Positions 18,747 through 28,071 of a DNA stretch of 64,000 bases are shown piece after piece (within the stretch, counting starts at the first letter, position 1; each line of letters starts with the position of its first letter). The stretch is from an uncultured bacterium (GTDB lineage: Bacteria > Planctomycetota > GCA-002687715), in assembly GCA_902826835.1 (NCBI GenBank), contig CADEGH010000009.1, forward strand, positions 97,898-161,897. Direction: 5' to 3'. The notes under the pieces were generated by a model. The model was not told the DNA's origin, ran no database searches, and saw nothing but the letters and a program-made list of their open reading frames with translations. The position numbers and the translations under genes were made by a program.

Positions 18747-21557
18747 ATGACGCCACTTCGCTGCGCTTGGATGCTTGTCCTGGTCACCGGCCTGGTGGTG
18801 GGGCAGGGCGAGGGAGATCACTTCGAGCGCCACATCCGGCCGCTCTTGATCGATCAGTGCCTGAACTGCCACGGGGGAGAGGGCAAGAAGATCAAGGGAG
18901 GGCTCGATCTGTCCTCCAAAGCCGGATGGATGAAGGGCGGAGACTCAGGCCCCGCCATCGTTCCGCATCAGCCCAACCAGAGTCTGCTCCTGCAGGCGGT
19001 GCGCCACTCTCATCCCGAACTGAAAATGCCTCCGAAGGGCAAGCTCGACTCCGCCGAAATTCAGGCGATCGAGGACTGGATTCGGCAAGGGGCGTTTGAC
19101 CCCCGCGTGGGCGAAGCGATCGGGGAAAGGGAACCCCAGCCAGCGGCCGGTGCGGACCACTGGGCCTTCCAGCCCATGGCCCACCCCGCCCCGCCCAATG
19201 TCGGCCGTCGCGATTGGTGCCGATCCGAACTCGACCAGTTCATTCTCGCGGAACTCGAAGCCAGGAATCTCGGGCCAGCGGGGGAGGCCGATCGGCGAAC
19301 TTGGCTGCGGCGGGTGACCTTCGACCTGATCGGCCTGCCCCCCTCCGAGGCAGAGTGCGCGCAGTTCCTGGCTGACGAATTGCCCGGCGCGAAGGAGCGC
19401 GTCGTCGATCGCCTCCTCTCGAGCCCCCACTACGGCGAGCGTTGGGGCAGGCACTGGCTCGACCTCGCGCGCTACGCCGACAGCAATGGACTGGACGAAA
19501 ACCACGCGATGGGCGAGGCGTGGCGGTACCGGGATTGGGTCGTCGCGGCCTTCAACACGGACCTCCCCTACGACGCGTTCTTGAGAGCGCAGATTGCCGG
19601 CGATCTTCTGCCGCCGGAGCAGGAACCGCGGAGCGCGATCGACCGGCTCACTGCCACTGGCTTCTACGTCCTCGGGCCGAAGATGCTGGCCGAACAGGAC
19701 AAGCCCAAACTCCAAATCGACACCGTGGACGAGCAGATCGACGTCCTGAGCCGCACCTTCCTCGGGCTGACGATCAGTTGCGCCCGCTGCCACGACCACA
19801 AGTTCGACCCCATCTCCCAGGCCGACTACACCCGCATGGCGGGAATCCTCCGCAGCACGGCCAGCTTCGATGAACTCGGCTTCGTTTCGAGGTGGAAGGA
19901 GCGCGAGCTCGCGACGCCCGAAGAAATTGCCAGTCGGGCTGCCTACGCCGCAGAGCTCGCGGCCGCCGAGGAGAAATTGGCGGCGGCGCGCAAAGACAGT
20001 GTTTCGAAGGTCGTGCCTGAACTGAACGCGCGGGCGTCCGCCATGACGCTCGCGGCGACCGCCGCCGGACGCGACGCCTTCATTCTCGAAGCCGAAGATT
20101 GGAGCCGGGGAACCCTCATCCGGGACTCGACCCACTACGGCTCCACGCAGACGACCCTGGCCCGCACTGGCAATCCGGGGGAGCAGTCGGTGGAGTTCGA
20201 CATCACTACCGCCACGAGCGGAGCGTACGAGCTTTGGATTCGCTACGCCGCGCAAGAGTCCCGGCCGGTGCGCATCAGCGTCAATGGCAAGAAGGTTACG
20301 GAAAACGCCTTGGCTGCGACGACCGGTGGCTGGAAGGTCGACGATCTCCAGTGGGACTTCGCCATCGAGTTTGCTCTCAACCCGGGTCGCAATGTGCTTC
20401 GCATCGACGGACCTCCCCACTTTCCTCACTTGGATCAGCTCATTGTGGCCAGGGCCGGCGCATTCCTCGGTGCTTCCGCCCTCGCCGACCTGAGAACGAC
20501 GCGTGGTGCGCTCGACGAGATTGTCGCTCGAAAACCCCCGGAATTGCCACGCGCTCTCGGCGTGTCGGAGGGAGAAATCCAGGATCTGAAACTGCACGTT
20601 CGAGGCAGTCACCTGAATTTGTCGGGAGATCCGATCCCGCGGGGATCCCCCGAGGTGTTGGCGAAGCACGTGCCCATGCCCCCGATATCAGAAGGCAAGA
20701 GCGGGAGGCTCGAGCTCGCCGAGTGGCTGACCAATCCGGAACATCCGTTGACCGCGCGCGTCATGGTCAATCGCATTTGGCAGGGCCACTTCGGACGGGG
20801 ATTGGTCGCGTCGAGCTCCAACTTCGGGTTGCGAGGGGAGCTGCCGACCCACCCTGCGCTCCTGGATTGGCTGGCGCGGCGATTCATCGAAGGAGGTTAT
20901 TCGATCAAGAGTCTCCATCGGGAAATCGTGTTGTCCGCCACCTACGGACAGTCGTCGATCGCCGGGGCGGAAATCGAGAGCCGCGATCCCACCAATCGCT
21001 ATTACTCGAGGATGCCGCGACGGCGCCTCGAGGCGGAGGCGATTCGGGATGCCATTCTCGCCGTGAGTGGTCTCTTGGAACGGAACACGGGAGGCAGCCT
21101 GCTTTCCACTAAGAATCGGGACTACGTAACCAACGATCAATCGGGCAATCAGGGCCGCTACGAATCCCATCGCCGGGCGATCTACTTGCCGATCATCCGC
21201 AATGCCATGTACGACTTCTTTGCGGCCTTCGACTTTGCCGACCCGAGCACGCACCTCGAAGCGCGGCCTTCCACGACGGTGGCTCACCAGGCCCTGTTCT
21301 TCATGAACTCGGCGCTGGTGAGGCAGGCGGCGCAGGCCGTCGCCACGAAGCTCGGGGCGGGCTCTCAGACCGAGCGAATCGACCGGGCCTATGCCCTCAT
21401 ACTCGGGCGGTCTCCGTCCGAGCGGGAACGGATGCAGGTCATGCAGTTCCTGGAGCCCGAGGTGCCGACGGCGAACGCCGCGCCGATCGCCGAGTCGGCC
21501 TGGGTGGATCTGTGCCACACTCTTCTCGCCACGAACGAGTTCATCTATGTCGATTGA
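18747..21557 (+). CDS. PSD1 domain-containing cytochrome c-type protein (DUF1549/DUF1553)
   Basis: A 936-residue exported protein of the type very abundant in planctomycetes. After a signal peptide (about 1-20) comes a planctomycete cytochrome C domain with the haem motif CLNCH (Cys38, Cys41, His42), then a DUF1549 (PSCyt2) domain (about 150-360, with RVTFDLIGLPPS and GERWGRHWLDLARYADS). An inserted beta-sandwich region of about 130 residues (about 440-570, AEDWSRG to IDGPPHF) resembles a CBM6-like carbohydrate-binding domain, and a C-terminal DUF1553 (PSD1) domain follows. The start chosen is the ATG at 18747; the frame extends further 5' but without a signal peptide. It overlaps the DUF1501 gene by 11 bases. 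The enzymatic role of the family is not established; polysaccharide degradation is often proposed. Confidence 0.93.
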   Translation: MTPLRCAWMLVLVTGLVVGQGEGDHFERHIRPLLIDQCLNCHGGEGKKIKGGLDLSSKAGWMKGGDSGPAIVPHQPNQSLLLQAVRHSHPELKMPPKGKLDSAEIQAIEDWIRQGAFDPRVGEAIGEREPQPAAGADHWAFQPMAHPAPPNVGRRDWCRSELDQFILAELEARNLGPAGEADRRTWLRRVTFDLIGLPPSEAECAQFLADELPGAKERVVDRLLSSPHYGERWGRHWLDLARYADSNGLDENHAMGEAWRYRDWVVAAFNTDLPYDAFLRAQIAGDLLPPEQEPRSAIDRLTATGFYVLGPKMLAEQDKPKLQIDTVDEQIDVLSRTFLGLTISCARCHDHKFDPISQADYTRMAGILRSTASFDELGFVSRWKERELATPEEIASRAAYAAELAAAEEKLAAARKDSVSKVVPELNARASAMTLAATAAGRDAFILEAEDWSRGTLIRDSTHYGSTQTTLARTGNPGEQSVEFDITTATSGAYELWIRYAAQESRPVRISVNGKKVTENALAATTGGWKVDDLQWDFAIEFALNPGRNVLRIDGPPHFPHLDQLIVARAGAFLGASALADLRTTRGALDEIVARKPPELPRALGVSEGEIQDLKLHVRGSHLNLSGDPIPRGSPEVLAKHVPMPPISEGKSGRLELAEWLTNPEHPLTARVMVNRIWQGHFGRGLVASSSNFGLRGELPTHPALLDWLARRFIEGGYSIKSLHREIVLSATYGQSSIAGAEIESRDPTNRYYSRMPRRRLEAEAIRDAILAVSGLLERNTGGSLLSTKNRDYVTNDQSGNQGRYESHRRAIYLPIIRNAMYDFFAAFDFADPSTHLEARPSTTVAHQALFFMNSALVRQAAQAVATKLGAGSQTERIDRAYALILGRSPSERERMQVMQFLEPEVPTANAAPIAESAWVDLCHTLLATNEFIYVD

Positions 21558-22950
21558 ATCGAGTCCATCCCGCCGAGAACTCTTGCGCCAGCTTTGCGCC
21601 TGCGCGGGTTTGATTCCCCTGTCCGGGCTCTTCGACCCAAGCGGGTTGATCGATGACCCGACGCGTCCCTTGGCTCCGAGGCCACCCCATCATCCGCCGC
21701 GGGCCAAGCGAGTGATATTCCTGTTCATGCACGGGGGACCGTCCCAGATCGACACCTTCGACTGGAAGCCGGCCCTCGATCGGGACGACGGGAAGCCCCT
21801 GCCGTTTGACAAGCCGCGAATCCAGTTCGCGCAGACCGGAAATCTCCTGCGTTCGCCGTGGAAGTTCGCCCAGCACGGGCAATCCGGGGCGTGGGTGAGC
21901 GAGTTGTTTCCGGAAGTAGCGAAACACGTCGACAAGCTGTGTTTCATCAAATCGATGCACGGGACCAACGAGGCCCACGGAGGAGCTCTGCTCAAACTGC
22001 ACACCGGATCCGACACCTTCGTGCGGCCCTCGCTCGGATCCTGGGTCCTCTACGGGCTCGGCAGCGAGAATCAGAACCTGCCGGGATTCCTCACCATTTG
22101 TCCGACGCTCGGCCACGGCGGAGTCAACAACTGGTCCGCGGCGTTTCTGCCCGGGGTGTATCAGGGAACGCCCCTTGGCAATGCCAGCGTCAAGGCCGCG
22201 GAGGTGACCATGAGTTACCTCGCAAATCCCGACCTGTCCCCCGAGCGACAAGTGCGCGGCCTGAAGCTCCTCGGAGAACTCAATGCGGAGCACCAGGTTC
22301 CGAGGGCTACCGACGACGCGCTGGAGGCGAGGCTTCGGTCTTTCGATCTTGCCTTCCGACTCCAAGCGGAAGCCCCCAAAGTCCTCGATCTTTCGGTAGA
22401 GACTGCGGCGACCAAGGCGCTCTACGGCATCGACGATGGCGCGACCGACAATTTCGGACGGCAGTGTCTGCTGGCCCGCCGATTCGCCGAAGCCGGCGTC
22501 CGCTTCATCCAAGTGTCGCACAGCTACAAGTGGGACCAGCATGAGAACCTGAAGGGCGGGCACTCCCAGAACGCGAAGGAAGTGGATCGTCCGATTGCGG
22601 GGTTGCTGCAGGACCTCGACGCTAGGGGCCTGCTCGCCGACACGCTCGTGGTCTGGGCGGGCGAATTCGGCCGCACGCCGACCGCGCAGGGCAAAGACGG
22701 TCGCGACCACAATCCCCACGGCTTTACGATCTGGATGGCCGGTGGTGGCACGAAGCCGGGCTTCAGCTACGGCGCGACCGACGACTACGGTTTCTACGCC
22801 ACCGTCGACAAGGTCCATGTCCACGATTGGCACGCGAGCATCCTGCATTTGCTCGGGCTCAATCACGAACGACTGACCTACCGCTATGCCGGGCGCGACT
22901 TCCGTCTCACCGATGTCCACGGTCGGGTCGTGCGCGAAATCATGGCGTGA
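21547..22950 (+). CDS. DUF1501 (sulfatase-like) exported protein
   Basis: A 467-residue DUF1501 protein, the usual operon partner of PSD1 proteins. The N-terminus has a twin-arginine-like signal (SRRELLRQLCACAGLIPL). Conserved DUF1501 features are FLFMHGGPSQIDTFDWKP, KPRIQFAQTG-like strands, MHGTNEAHG, GRQCLLARRFAEAGVRFIQV and the late AGEFGRTP with DHNP. The fold is related to alkaline phosphatase/sulfatase enzymes, and the Asp/His residues in these motifs could bind metal, but no activity is proven for the family. The start overlaps the PSD1 stop, so translation is coupled. A hairpin downstream at 22959-22995 may end the transcript. Confidence 0.93.
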   Translation: MSIESSPSRRELLRQLCACAGLIPLSGLFDPSGLIDDPTRPLAPRPPHHPPRAKRVIFLFMHGGPSQIDTFDWKPALDRDDGKPLPFDKPRIQFAQTGNLLRSPWKFAQHGQSGAWVSELFPEVAKHVDKLCFIKSMHGTNEAHGGALLKLHTGSDTFVRPSLGSWVLYGLGSENQNLPGFLTICPTLGHGGVNNWSAAFLPGVYQGTPLGNASVKAAEVTMSYLANPDLSPERQVRGLKLLGELNAEHQVPRATDDALEARLRSFDLAFRLQAEAPKVLDLSVETAATKALYGIDDGATDNFGRQCLLARRFAEAGVRFIQVSHSYKWDQHENLKGGHSQNAKEVDRPIAGLLQDLDARGLLADTLVVWAGEFGRTPTAQGKDGRDHNPHGFTIWMAGGGTKPGFSYGATDDYGFYATVDKVHVHDWHASILHLLGLNHERLTYRYAGRDFRLTDVHGRVVREIMA

Positions 22951-22958
22951 GGAAACAG

Positions 22959-22995
22959 AATCGGCCAGGGACATGGTGAGGTTCCCCGGCCGATT
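22959..22995. terminator. Hairpin between convergent genes, possible terminator
   Basis: AATCGGCC and GGCCGATT form an 8-bp stem, extended by GGG/CCC after one mismatch, with a loop of 13 bases. It lies between the DUF1501 stop and the end of the convergent astacin gene. There is no long T-run, only TTT on the plus strand, so it is at best a weak or factor-assisted terminator serving either gene. Confidence 0.45.
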
Positions 22996-23015
22996 TCAGG
23001 CGCACCCGGTTCTGA

Positions 23016-26000
23016 TCAGGTGTCGAACTCGAGGATGTAGGAGATCGCGGTGTAGGCGAGGCTCGTCGGATCTTGGAGGAAGAAGATGGCGTCGAGATCG
23101 ACTCCGAGGGGAATCGAGCCCGGATCAACGTCGAGTCTCGCGTGACCACGGGAGTCGAGAGTCCCGAAGAATGGCGGAGTCGTGCTTAGGGTCTGGTAGA
23201 TCGAAAGGGCTTCGGATCCCAGCCCGAGCAAGGGGCCGGTGCCGCTCAAGTGCCCGTAGGAAAATGTGAAGGTCCAAAGTGCGCCGGCGTTGGTGGCTTC
23301 GGCATTCAGGATCATCGTGAGACCGCCGCCCTGGGCGGTGTCATGGAAGCGCACATCCAGGGGCGAGAGCGGCGATTGGGAGATGAACGTCACCGAGTTG
23401 GCGCTGCCCATCGTGCGCGTACTCATGGATCTCCAGTCGGTGCCGAGATCGTTGTCGATAGCGATGCGACGACCGAAAGCTTGGTCCCCGGCGGTGCCCC
23501 GCTGGCCGGCCCCGATAAAATCGGTGGTGCCGGAAGGAGCGCGGGGATGATTGTGCGCGACGGCATCGTCATGGCCCGTGGAACGCACGATGTCCACCAG
23601 GCGACCGTAGTGATCGTAGAGGGCGCAGTCGTACTCGCTGGTGGTGAAAGGAAGGCCTGGGTATCCCTCGGTTGTCACATCGATGTAGCGGACACCCGAG
23701 GGTTTCTCCGCCGGGGCGGTGGAGGTGTCACCGAGCACGACGTAGGTCTGGGATCCGATGATTCCGGTGTTCAGCCCGGAATCCCAGTTGGGGCGGATGT
23801 GGGCATGGGCACCGCCCTGGACCGCGCTTGCGAGCAGATACCACCCGTTCAGATTCACCGAGGCTTGGCCGCGGTTGACCATTTCGATGTAGTCGGGGCT
23901 ATCGTCAATTTCATTGATCTTGACTGCGTAGGCCGGGATCGTGTCGATGCCGCGCTGGCCGGAGTTGCGATTCTCCAGGCCGAGCGAGCGACCATTATTG
24001 GCCGTCCAGTCCGAACCGGAGTTGCTGTCCAGACCTTCGATGCGCTCCGCGGCCGTGACCGAGACGAAGGTCCCCGTTTGAATGTTGCGTACATAGCCGC
24101 GGAACTTGCCGCCGAGGCCGGGGTCGTTGTAGAGGCCGTTACTTCCCGCGATTCGAACTTCGTCGATGATCTGGCCGGTTCCGGAGACCAGGGAGACCGT
24201 GATGTCCCCGGTGGTGCTGGCAAGGCTCGGGAAGTGATTGAGGGTGATCGTTCCCGGAGGGGCTTCGCTGATCGTCCCGCCCGGCTCCTTCACTATGATC
24301 CGATGCCCGGCCGGGATACTGGTGTCCAAGGCGGTCGACGAGTACGCGATGGTGGCGTCGCTGTAGACGACCCTCCAACCGGTGGTTCCCATGGATCCGG
24401 TGCCGTAATTGGTGAGTTCCACCGACACCGGTGACCCCGCGTACACTTCCGAGATCAAGACGCGGCCCCTCGCCGGAGGAATCCGCACTTCGAACGTGCG
24501 GTAGCGTCCGATGGAGTTGCACGCTCCGTCGTAATCGGGCTGGCCAACCACATAATCCAAGTGTGTGTCCCCGTCGACGTCGCCGATGAGGGCGACGGAG
24601 TGTCCGAACTCGCTGCCGCTTTCGCTCGGACCGAGAAAGATCGCGCGATCTTCGATGTGGAAGACCTCGTCAAGGCTGGGCGAGATGACCTGGACTCGGC
24701 CTGCGCCGATCACTCCGGAACTGTTGGCACCCTCCATCGTGGCACCCACTAAGATCTCGGTGCGCCCGTCGTCGTCGATGTCGCCGGCGGTCCCGACCGA
24801 CCAACCGAAACGCTCACCCGCGGTGGTTCCGCTGAACGTATCGATGGTGCTATAGGGGGCTATGGTCTGGGAGCCGGCGAAGATGCGGACATAACCGACA
24901 TCCGTACCGCCGGTGTTTCCGTAGGGAGCTCCGACGACGGTGTGGGCGGTTCCCGATCGGCTGGTGGTGCTGGGAACGATGGCGACACTGTGACCCAAGT
25001 TGTCACCGGTGGCGTCACCGTCGCGCGAAAAGAGCAAGTTCCCGGTCGCGCCGCTGTAGACGTAAACTCGACCCGAGCTCTCCCCGTTGCCGTCGGAAGT
25101 CGGTGCGCCGATCGCATAGTCGGGAATCCCGTCGCCACTGACATCGTGACCGCCATGCACGGATCTTCCGAAGCGGTCACCCGTATTGGCGCCGGTGTGG
25201 GTGCGGATGATGCCTCCGTTCATGGACCAGATTTCCACCCGACCTCGGAGCGAGTTGGCGGCCGGGGCGGCGATGATGAACTCCTGATCGCCGTCGTTGT
25301 CGATGTCGCCGAGGGCGGAAACCGCCGCCCCGACGTCTTCAGCGGACGCGGAAGGCAGCCACGAGGCCAAAACCGTGCCGGAGGGGAGGGCCAAGACTCG
25401 GAAGCCGCCAGCGGAAGAACCGAATTCCGGAGCTCCGACGAGAAGATCGCGCCGCCCGTCGCCATTGACGTCGGGGAGAGAGGCCATTGCGGTTCCGAAC
25501 TCACTGGCGGCGAACGGGAAGTCGAGGTTGGTGATCGCGCCGGTTCGACCGGACACCAGTTCGACGCGCCCCTGTTCGTTGGTGCCTCCGTCGAACCCGG
25601 GGACGCCTACCGCAAAATCGGGCACACCGTCGAGGTCGAAGTCACCGGTGCCGACTACGGAGGTCCCGCGCTTCTGATTGCTCGTGCCGCAGGGAGCTGC
25701 CAAGACCGAGAAGTTGACGCTCGTGGTGCTCGCACCTCCGGCCTCAGCGTGATTCGATACCCGAACCACGAAGGTGCCGGGGCTATCGACAAACGACCCG
25801 GGCACGCGGGCCTCCACGACGGTCTCGCTCTCCCAAGTGGTTTCGAGCGGCGTCCCGTTCCACGTGACGACGGTGCCCGTGACCCCCTCACCGTCCAGGG
25901 AGCCCTCGAAGAAGTTGGTGCCACCGATCCGAATGGTGATCTCACCTCCGTCTTCCTGCACCAGGCTTGGGAGAATTCCGGTGATCGTGGGACGAGCCGG

Positions 26001-26756
26001 CTGGCCGTAGAAAGTCTGAACGAGATTGGCGTCCCCCAACGAGAAGTGGGCGCGATTGCCCATCACGTCCTGCATGTGTTCGTATGCGGGCTTCGCGACG
26101 ATGGTCGGCACTCCCGGCTGAACCGTGAACGCCGTGTCGTTGTAGTGCATGATCGACTCGAAGTCGTACGGGCCGACCGGAGCGATCGAGTTGATATCGA
26201 AATTGTGCCAGCAGGAGCCACTGCACGCGGTCAGGGAGATGAGCGGGTAGACAATCGAAACGTAGGTGTTCCGATCTAAGCGCGACTGTTCGTGCATGAA
26301 CCCGAGGGCGTGGAAAACCTCGTGCGCCAACACGTACTTGTCATCCCAGTGATTCGCGCCCACTCTCAGATTTTGCGGTCCCCCGACTCTTCCGACGGCG
26401 GAGCTGCTCACATTGTCACTGTCTGTGTTCCGCCTGACGAAGATGAAATCGAAGCTGGATCCCCCCTCGATGAAATTAAGGCTGGAGATTGCTTCGACTT
26501 CGCGCAGGGCCTTGCGGAATAGGTTGCGTTCTTCGGTCGTGATTCCGCTGTCGAAGAGGTAGTAGACCGTGTCGTTCGACCACAGGTTGCCGGCGAAGTT
26601 GCCTTCCTGAAAGGCGGTCTCGGGATTGAGCCACATGTCGTCGACCTGAATCCACCCAGGCGGGCCCCCGTCAGGGGGCGGGACGACTTGGGCCCCGAGG
26701 GAAGCGAGGAGACTGAGGCTTGCGACCAAAGCGAGTGTCCACGACGTGAAGTTCAT
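23016..26756 (-). CDS. Secreted astacin-type metalloprotease with FG-GAP and lamin-tail domains (paralogue 1)
   Basis: A 1246-residue exported protein. A signal peptide (1-22) is followed by an M12A astacin catalytic domain with HEVFHALGFMHEQSRLDR (zinc His145, His149, His155; catalytic Glu146) and the Met-turn SIMHY at about 201. Next come an IPT/TIG-like domain (about 250-345), a run of FG-GAP beta-propeller repeats (about 365-745, many D-x-D-x-D-G calcium-type loops such as DLDGVPDF), two lamin-tail-like segments (RGRVLISEVYAGSP and AVKINEIDDSPDYIEM) and a conserved C-terminal module of about 100 residues. Domain order is the same as in the proteins at 53906 and 57836. It is probably an active extracellular zinc endopeptidase; its substrate is unknown. 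GGAG lies 8 bases before the ATG. Confidence 0.92.
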   Translation of the reverse strand: MNFTSWTLALVASLSLLASLGAQVVPPPDGGPPGWIQVDDMWLNPETAFQEGNFAGNLWSNDTVYYLFDSGITTEERNLFRKALREVEAISSLNFIEGGSSFDFIFVRRNTDSDNVSSSAVGRVGGPQNLRVGANHWDDKYVLAHEVFHALGFMHEQSRLDRNTYVSIVYPLISLTACSGSCWHNFDINSIAPVGPYDFESIMHYNDTAFTVQPGVPTIVAKPAYEHMQDVMGNRAHFSLGDANLVQTFYGQPARPTITGILPSLVQEDGGEITIRIGGTNFFEGSLDGEGVTGTVVTWNGTPLETTWESETVVEARVPGSFVDSPGTFVVRVSNHAEAGGASTTSVNFSVLAAPCGTSNQKRGTSVVGTGDFDLDGVPDFAVGVPGFDGGTNEQGRVELVSGRTGAITNLDFPFAASEFGTAMASLPDVNGDGRRDLLVGAPEFGSSAGGFRVLALPSGTVLASWLPSASAEDVGAAVSALGDIDNDGDQEFIIAAPAANSLRGRVEIWSMNGGIIRTHTGANTGDRFGRSVHGGHDVSGDGIPDYAIGAPTSDGNGESSGRVYVYSGATGNLLFSRDGDATGDNLGHSVAIVPSTTSRSGTAHTVVGAPYGNTGGTDVGYVRIFAGSQTIAPYSTIDTFSGTTAGERFGWSVGTAGDIDDDGRTEILVGATMEGANSSGVIGAGRVQVISPSLDEVFHIEDRAIFLGPSESGSEFGHSVALIGDVDGDTHLDYVVGQPDYDGACNSIGRYRTFEVRIPPARGRVLISEVYAGSPVSVELTNYGTGSMGTTGWRVVYSDATIAYSSTALDTSIPAGHRIIVKEPGGTISEAPPGTITLNHFPSLASTTGDITVSLVSGTGQIIDEVRIAGSNGLYNDPGLGGKFRGYVRNIQTGTFVSVTAAERIEGLDSNSGSDWTANNGRSLGLENRNSGQRGIDTIPAYAVKINEIDDSPDYIEMVNRGQASVNLNGWYLLASAVQGGAHAHIRPNWDSGLNTGIIGSQTYVVLGDTSTAPAEKPSGVRYIDVTTEGYPGLPFTTSEYDCALYDHYGRLVDIVRSTGHDDAVAHNHPRAPSGTTDFIGAGQRGTAGDQAFGRRIAIDNDLGTDWRSMSTRTMGSANSVTFISQSPLSPLDVRFHDTAQGGGLTMILNAEATNAGALWTFTFSYGHLSGTGPLLGLGSEALSIYQTLSTTPPFFGTLDSRGHARLDVDPGSIPLGVDLDAIFFLQDPTSLAYTAISYILEFDT

Positions 26757-27080
26757 GCGCGCAACTCCGGCCGACCCGGGATCGGGTCAGGCATGATTTG
26801 CGCTCCCTTCTGCTCGTGGTCCGCTTTCGCCTGGAAAAACTGCCCGTCGACCGGCGAATTTGCGGGGCTAACTACGGCATCCGTGCGGTATTGACGGAAT
26901 TTGTTGGATAGAGCGGGGTCGCGAACACGACGCCGGCGTGGGTCAAAGTCAGTCCAGCGAGGGCAGGGGCCTACCCCGACTCGCTTGGACCCGGATCTCC
27001 TGGTCACTCATTCAAGCGTATGGGCGCTCGATCCCAGGTGGGAGAGCGCGGGGGCCGATGCCCCGAAGGGCGGGCAACGA
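26757..27080. other. Gene-free stretch, 324 bp
   Basis: No convincing gene was seen on either strand. It includes the leader of the astacin gene; a GACCCG/CGGGTC hairpin (26773-26788) lies just upstream of its ribosome-binding site. The rest is the 3' flank of the thioredoxin-like gene. Promoter elements cannot be assigned with confidence. Confidence 0.5.
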
Positions 27081-27908
27081 TCAGTTGTCGGCTTTGGCGG
27101 CCGGAGGCGCCAGAAGCGTGTCGCGCTCGGCCTTGGCGGCGGCGAGTTCCTTCTGGGCGGCTTCGAGATCGGTCTTGGCTTCCGCGACCTTGACCTGGTC
27201 CGACTTCTTGTCGGCCTTGGCCTCGAGGTCCTTCACCTTCTTCGCGGCGAGCTCGGCCTTGTCTTCGGCCTTCTCGAGACGGTTGAGGAAGTCCTCGAAC
27301 TTCGAGATGCGGGACTGCAGCGAATCGCCGTAGACCTCACGCCACGACTTGCCGAGGAAGCTCACGAGGGTGGGTGCGCTGGAGGCGCCGCCACTCGTCT
27401 TCGCAATCAGCTTGCCGGAGGGCGAGAACAAAAGGAAGGCGGGGAGTGCCTTGCCGACCTCCTCGCGCTCCGTCTGGGAAAGCGACGACGCTTCGATGCG
27501 GTAGCACTCGAAGAAGAGGCTCGAGATCGCGAGTTCGTCTTTCCCGAAGAGCTTCTGCTCCTGCTTCTCGAAGGCGACGGGATCCTCGGCACTGCCGTGC
27601 ACGTAGATCCAGACCGGTCGATCAGCGCCGCCGGCTACATCCTTGACGAAGGCCGTCAGGGGGAGCTGCTTCGCGTCGTACCCGTCCGACGTGGTCGTCG
27701 GCAGGATCATCGTGTTCCAATCGATGGTGAGCAGTCTCGCCACTTCGACGGAGCGGGTCTTCCCGGCTCCCGTCGAGGCTCGCGAGGTCGAAGGCGCGGC
27801 ACCGCCGCGCCCACGGGCTCCTCAGCACTGACCCTGGGCCGGGGCGGTGAGGGCCACCGCGATGAGGCCCACCGTGAACAGAGCACTCGAACGCTTCACG
27901 AGATTCAT
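27081..27908 (-). CDS. Secreted thioredoxin-like protein with in-frame UGA, candidate selenoprotein
   Basis: From the ATG at 27908 (GGAG nine bases upstream) the frame gives a clear signal peptide, MNLVKRSSALFTVGLIAVAL, ending APAQGQC, and then a TGA codon at 27824-27822 (codon 29). The same frame then continues without interruption to 27081, giving 275 residues in all. The part after TGA contains a Gly/Arg/Ser-rich linker, a thioredoxin-like domain (about 60-190, RPVWIYVHG and ALPAFLLFSPSGKLIA, without a CxxC) and a C-terminal Lys/Glu/Ala coiled coil (about 205-265). A SECIS-like hairpin follows the TGA at the right distance, so Sec at position 29 next to Cys28 is the favoured reading. If TGA is a real stop, the conventional gene would run 27081-27743 from GTG and lack a signal peptide. 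A sequencing error is the other alternative. The gene is divergent from the ECF sigma operon. Confidence 0.7.
27793..27824 (-). promoter_or_regulatory. Candidate bacterial SECIS element with its UGA codon
   Basis: On the minus strand the TGA at 27824-27822 is followed by 10 bases and then GGCGCGGC, a 3-base loop GGT, and GCCGCGCC, a perfect 8-bp stem. The loop begins 18 bases after the UGA. Bacterial SECIS hairpins have a short apical loop with a G near its start, located some 16-37 bases past the UGA, so the geometry fits. Perfect GC hairpins are not rare in GC-rich DNA, which keeps the call tentative. Confidence 0.5.
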
Positions 27909-27995
27909 CGACAAAATCTCCAACCTTAGGAGCTGGCCAGTGTTGGGGCGGCTCAGGTGGGGTGATTCCACCATAGAGTGTTCATCGGATCAAGG

Positions 27996-28014
27996 GCACT
28001 TGGTCACAAGGTGC
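27996..28014. promoter_or_regulatory. Inverted repeat in divergent promoter region
   Basis: GCACTTG, a GTCA centre and CAAGGTGC form a dyad with one bulged G. It sits in the 163-bp region between the thioredoxin-like gene and the ECF sigma gene and could be an operator for either. A second small dyad (CTCCC/GGGAG, 28033-28049) lies just before the sigma start. No binding protein can be named. Confidence 0.3.
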
Positions 28015-28071
28015 GCCCCAGAGCGCAAAATTCTCCCAGCAAACGGGAGTCGTCCTGCGTCTGAGCCTGCG

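Noticed and set aside
18945..20669. 574-codon open frame opposite the PSD1 gene
   Set aside because: No motif, no start signal, and the sense strand encodes a complete known protein.
23250..26279. Long plus-strand frames opposite astacin paralogue 1
   Set aside because: Low-complexity Asp/Gly/Arg/Val composition typical of GC-rich antisense frames; no domain.
28033..28049. CTCCC/GGGAG hairpin before the ECF sigma start as a terminator
   Set aside because: Too short, no T-run, and it lies in a leader rather than after a gene.
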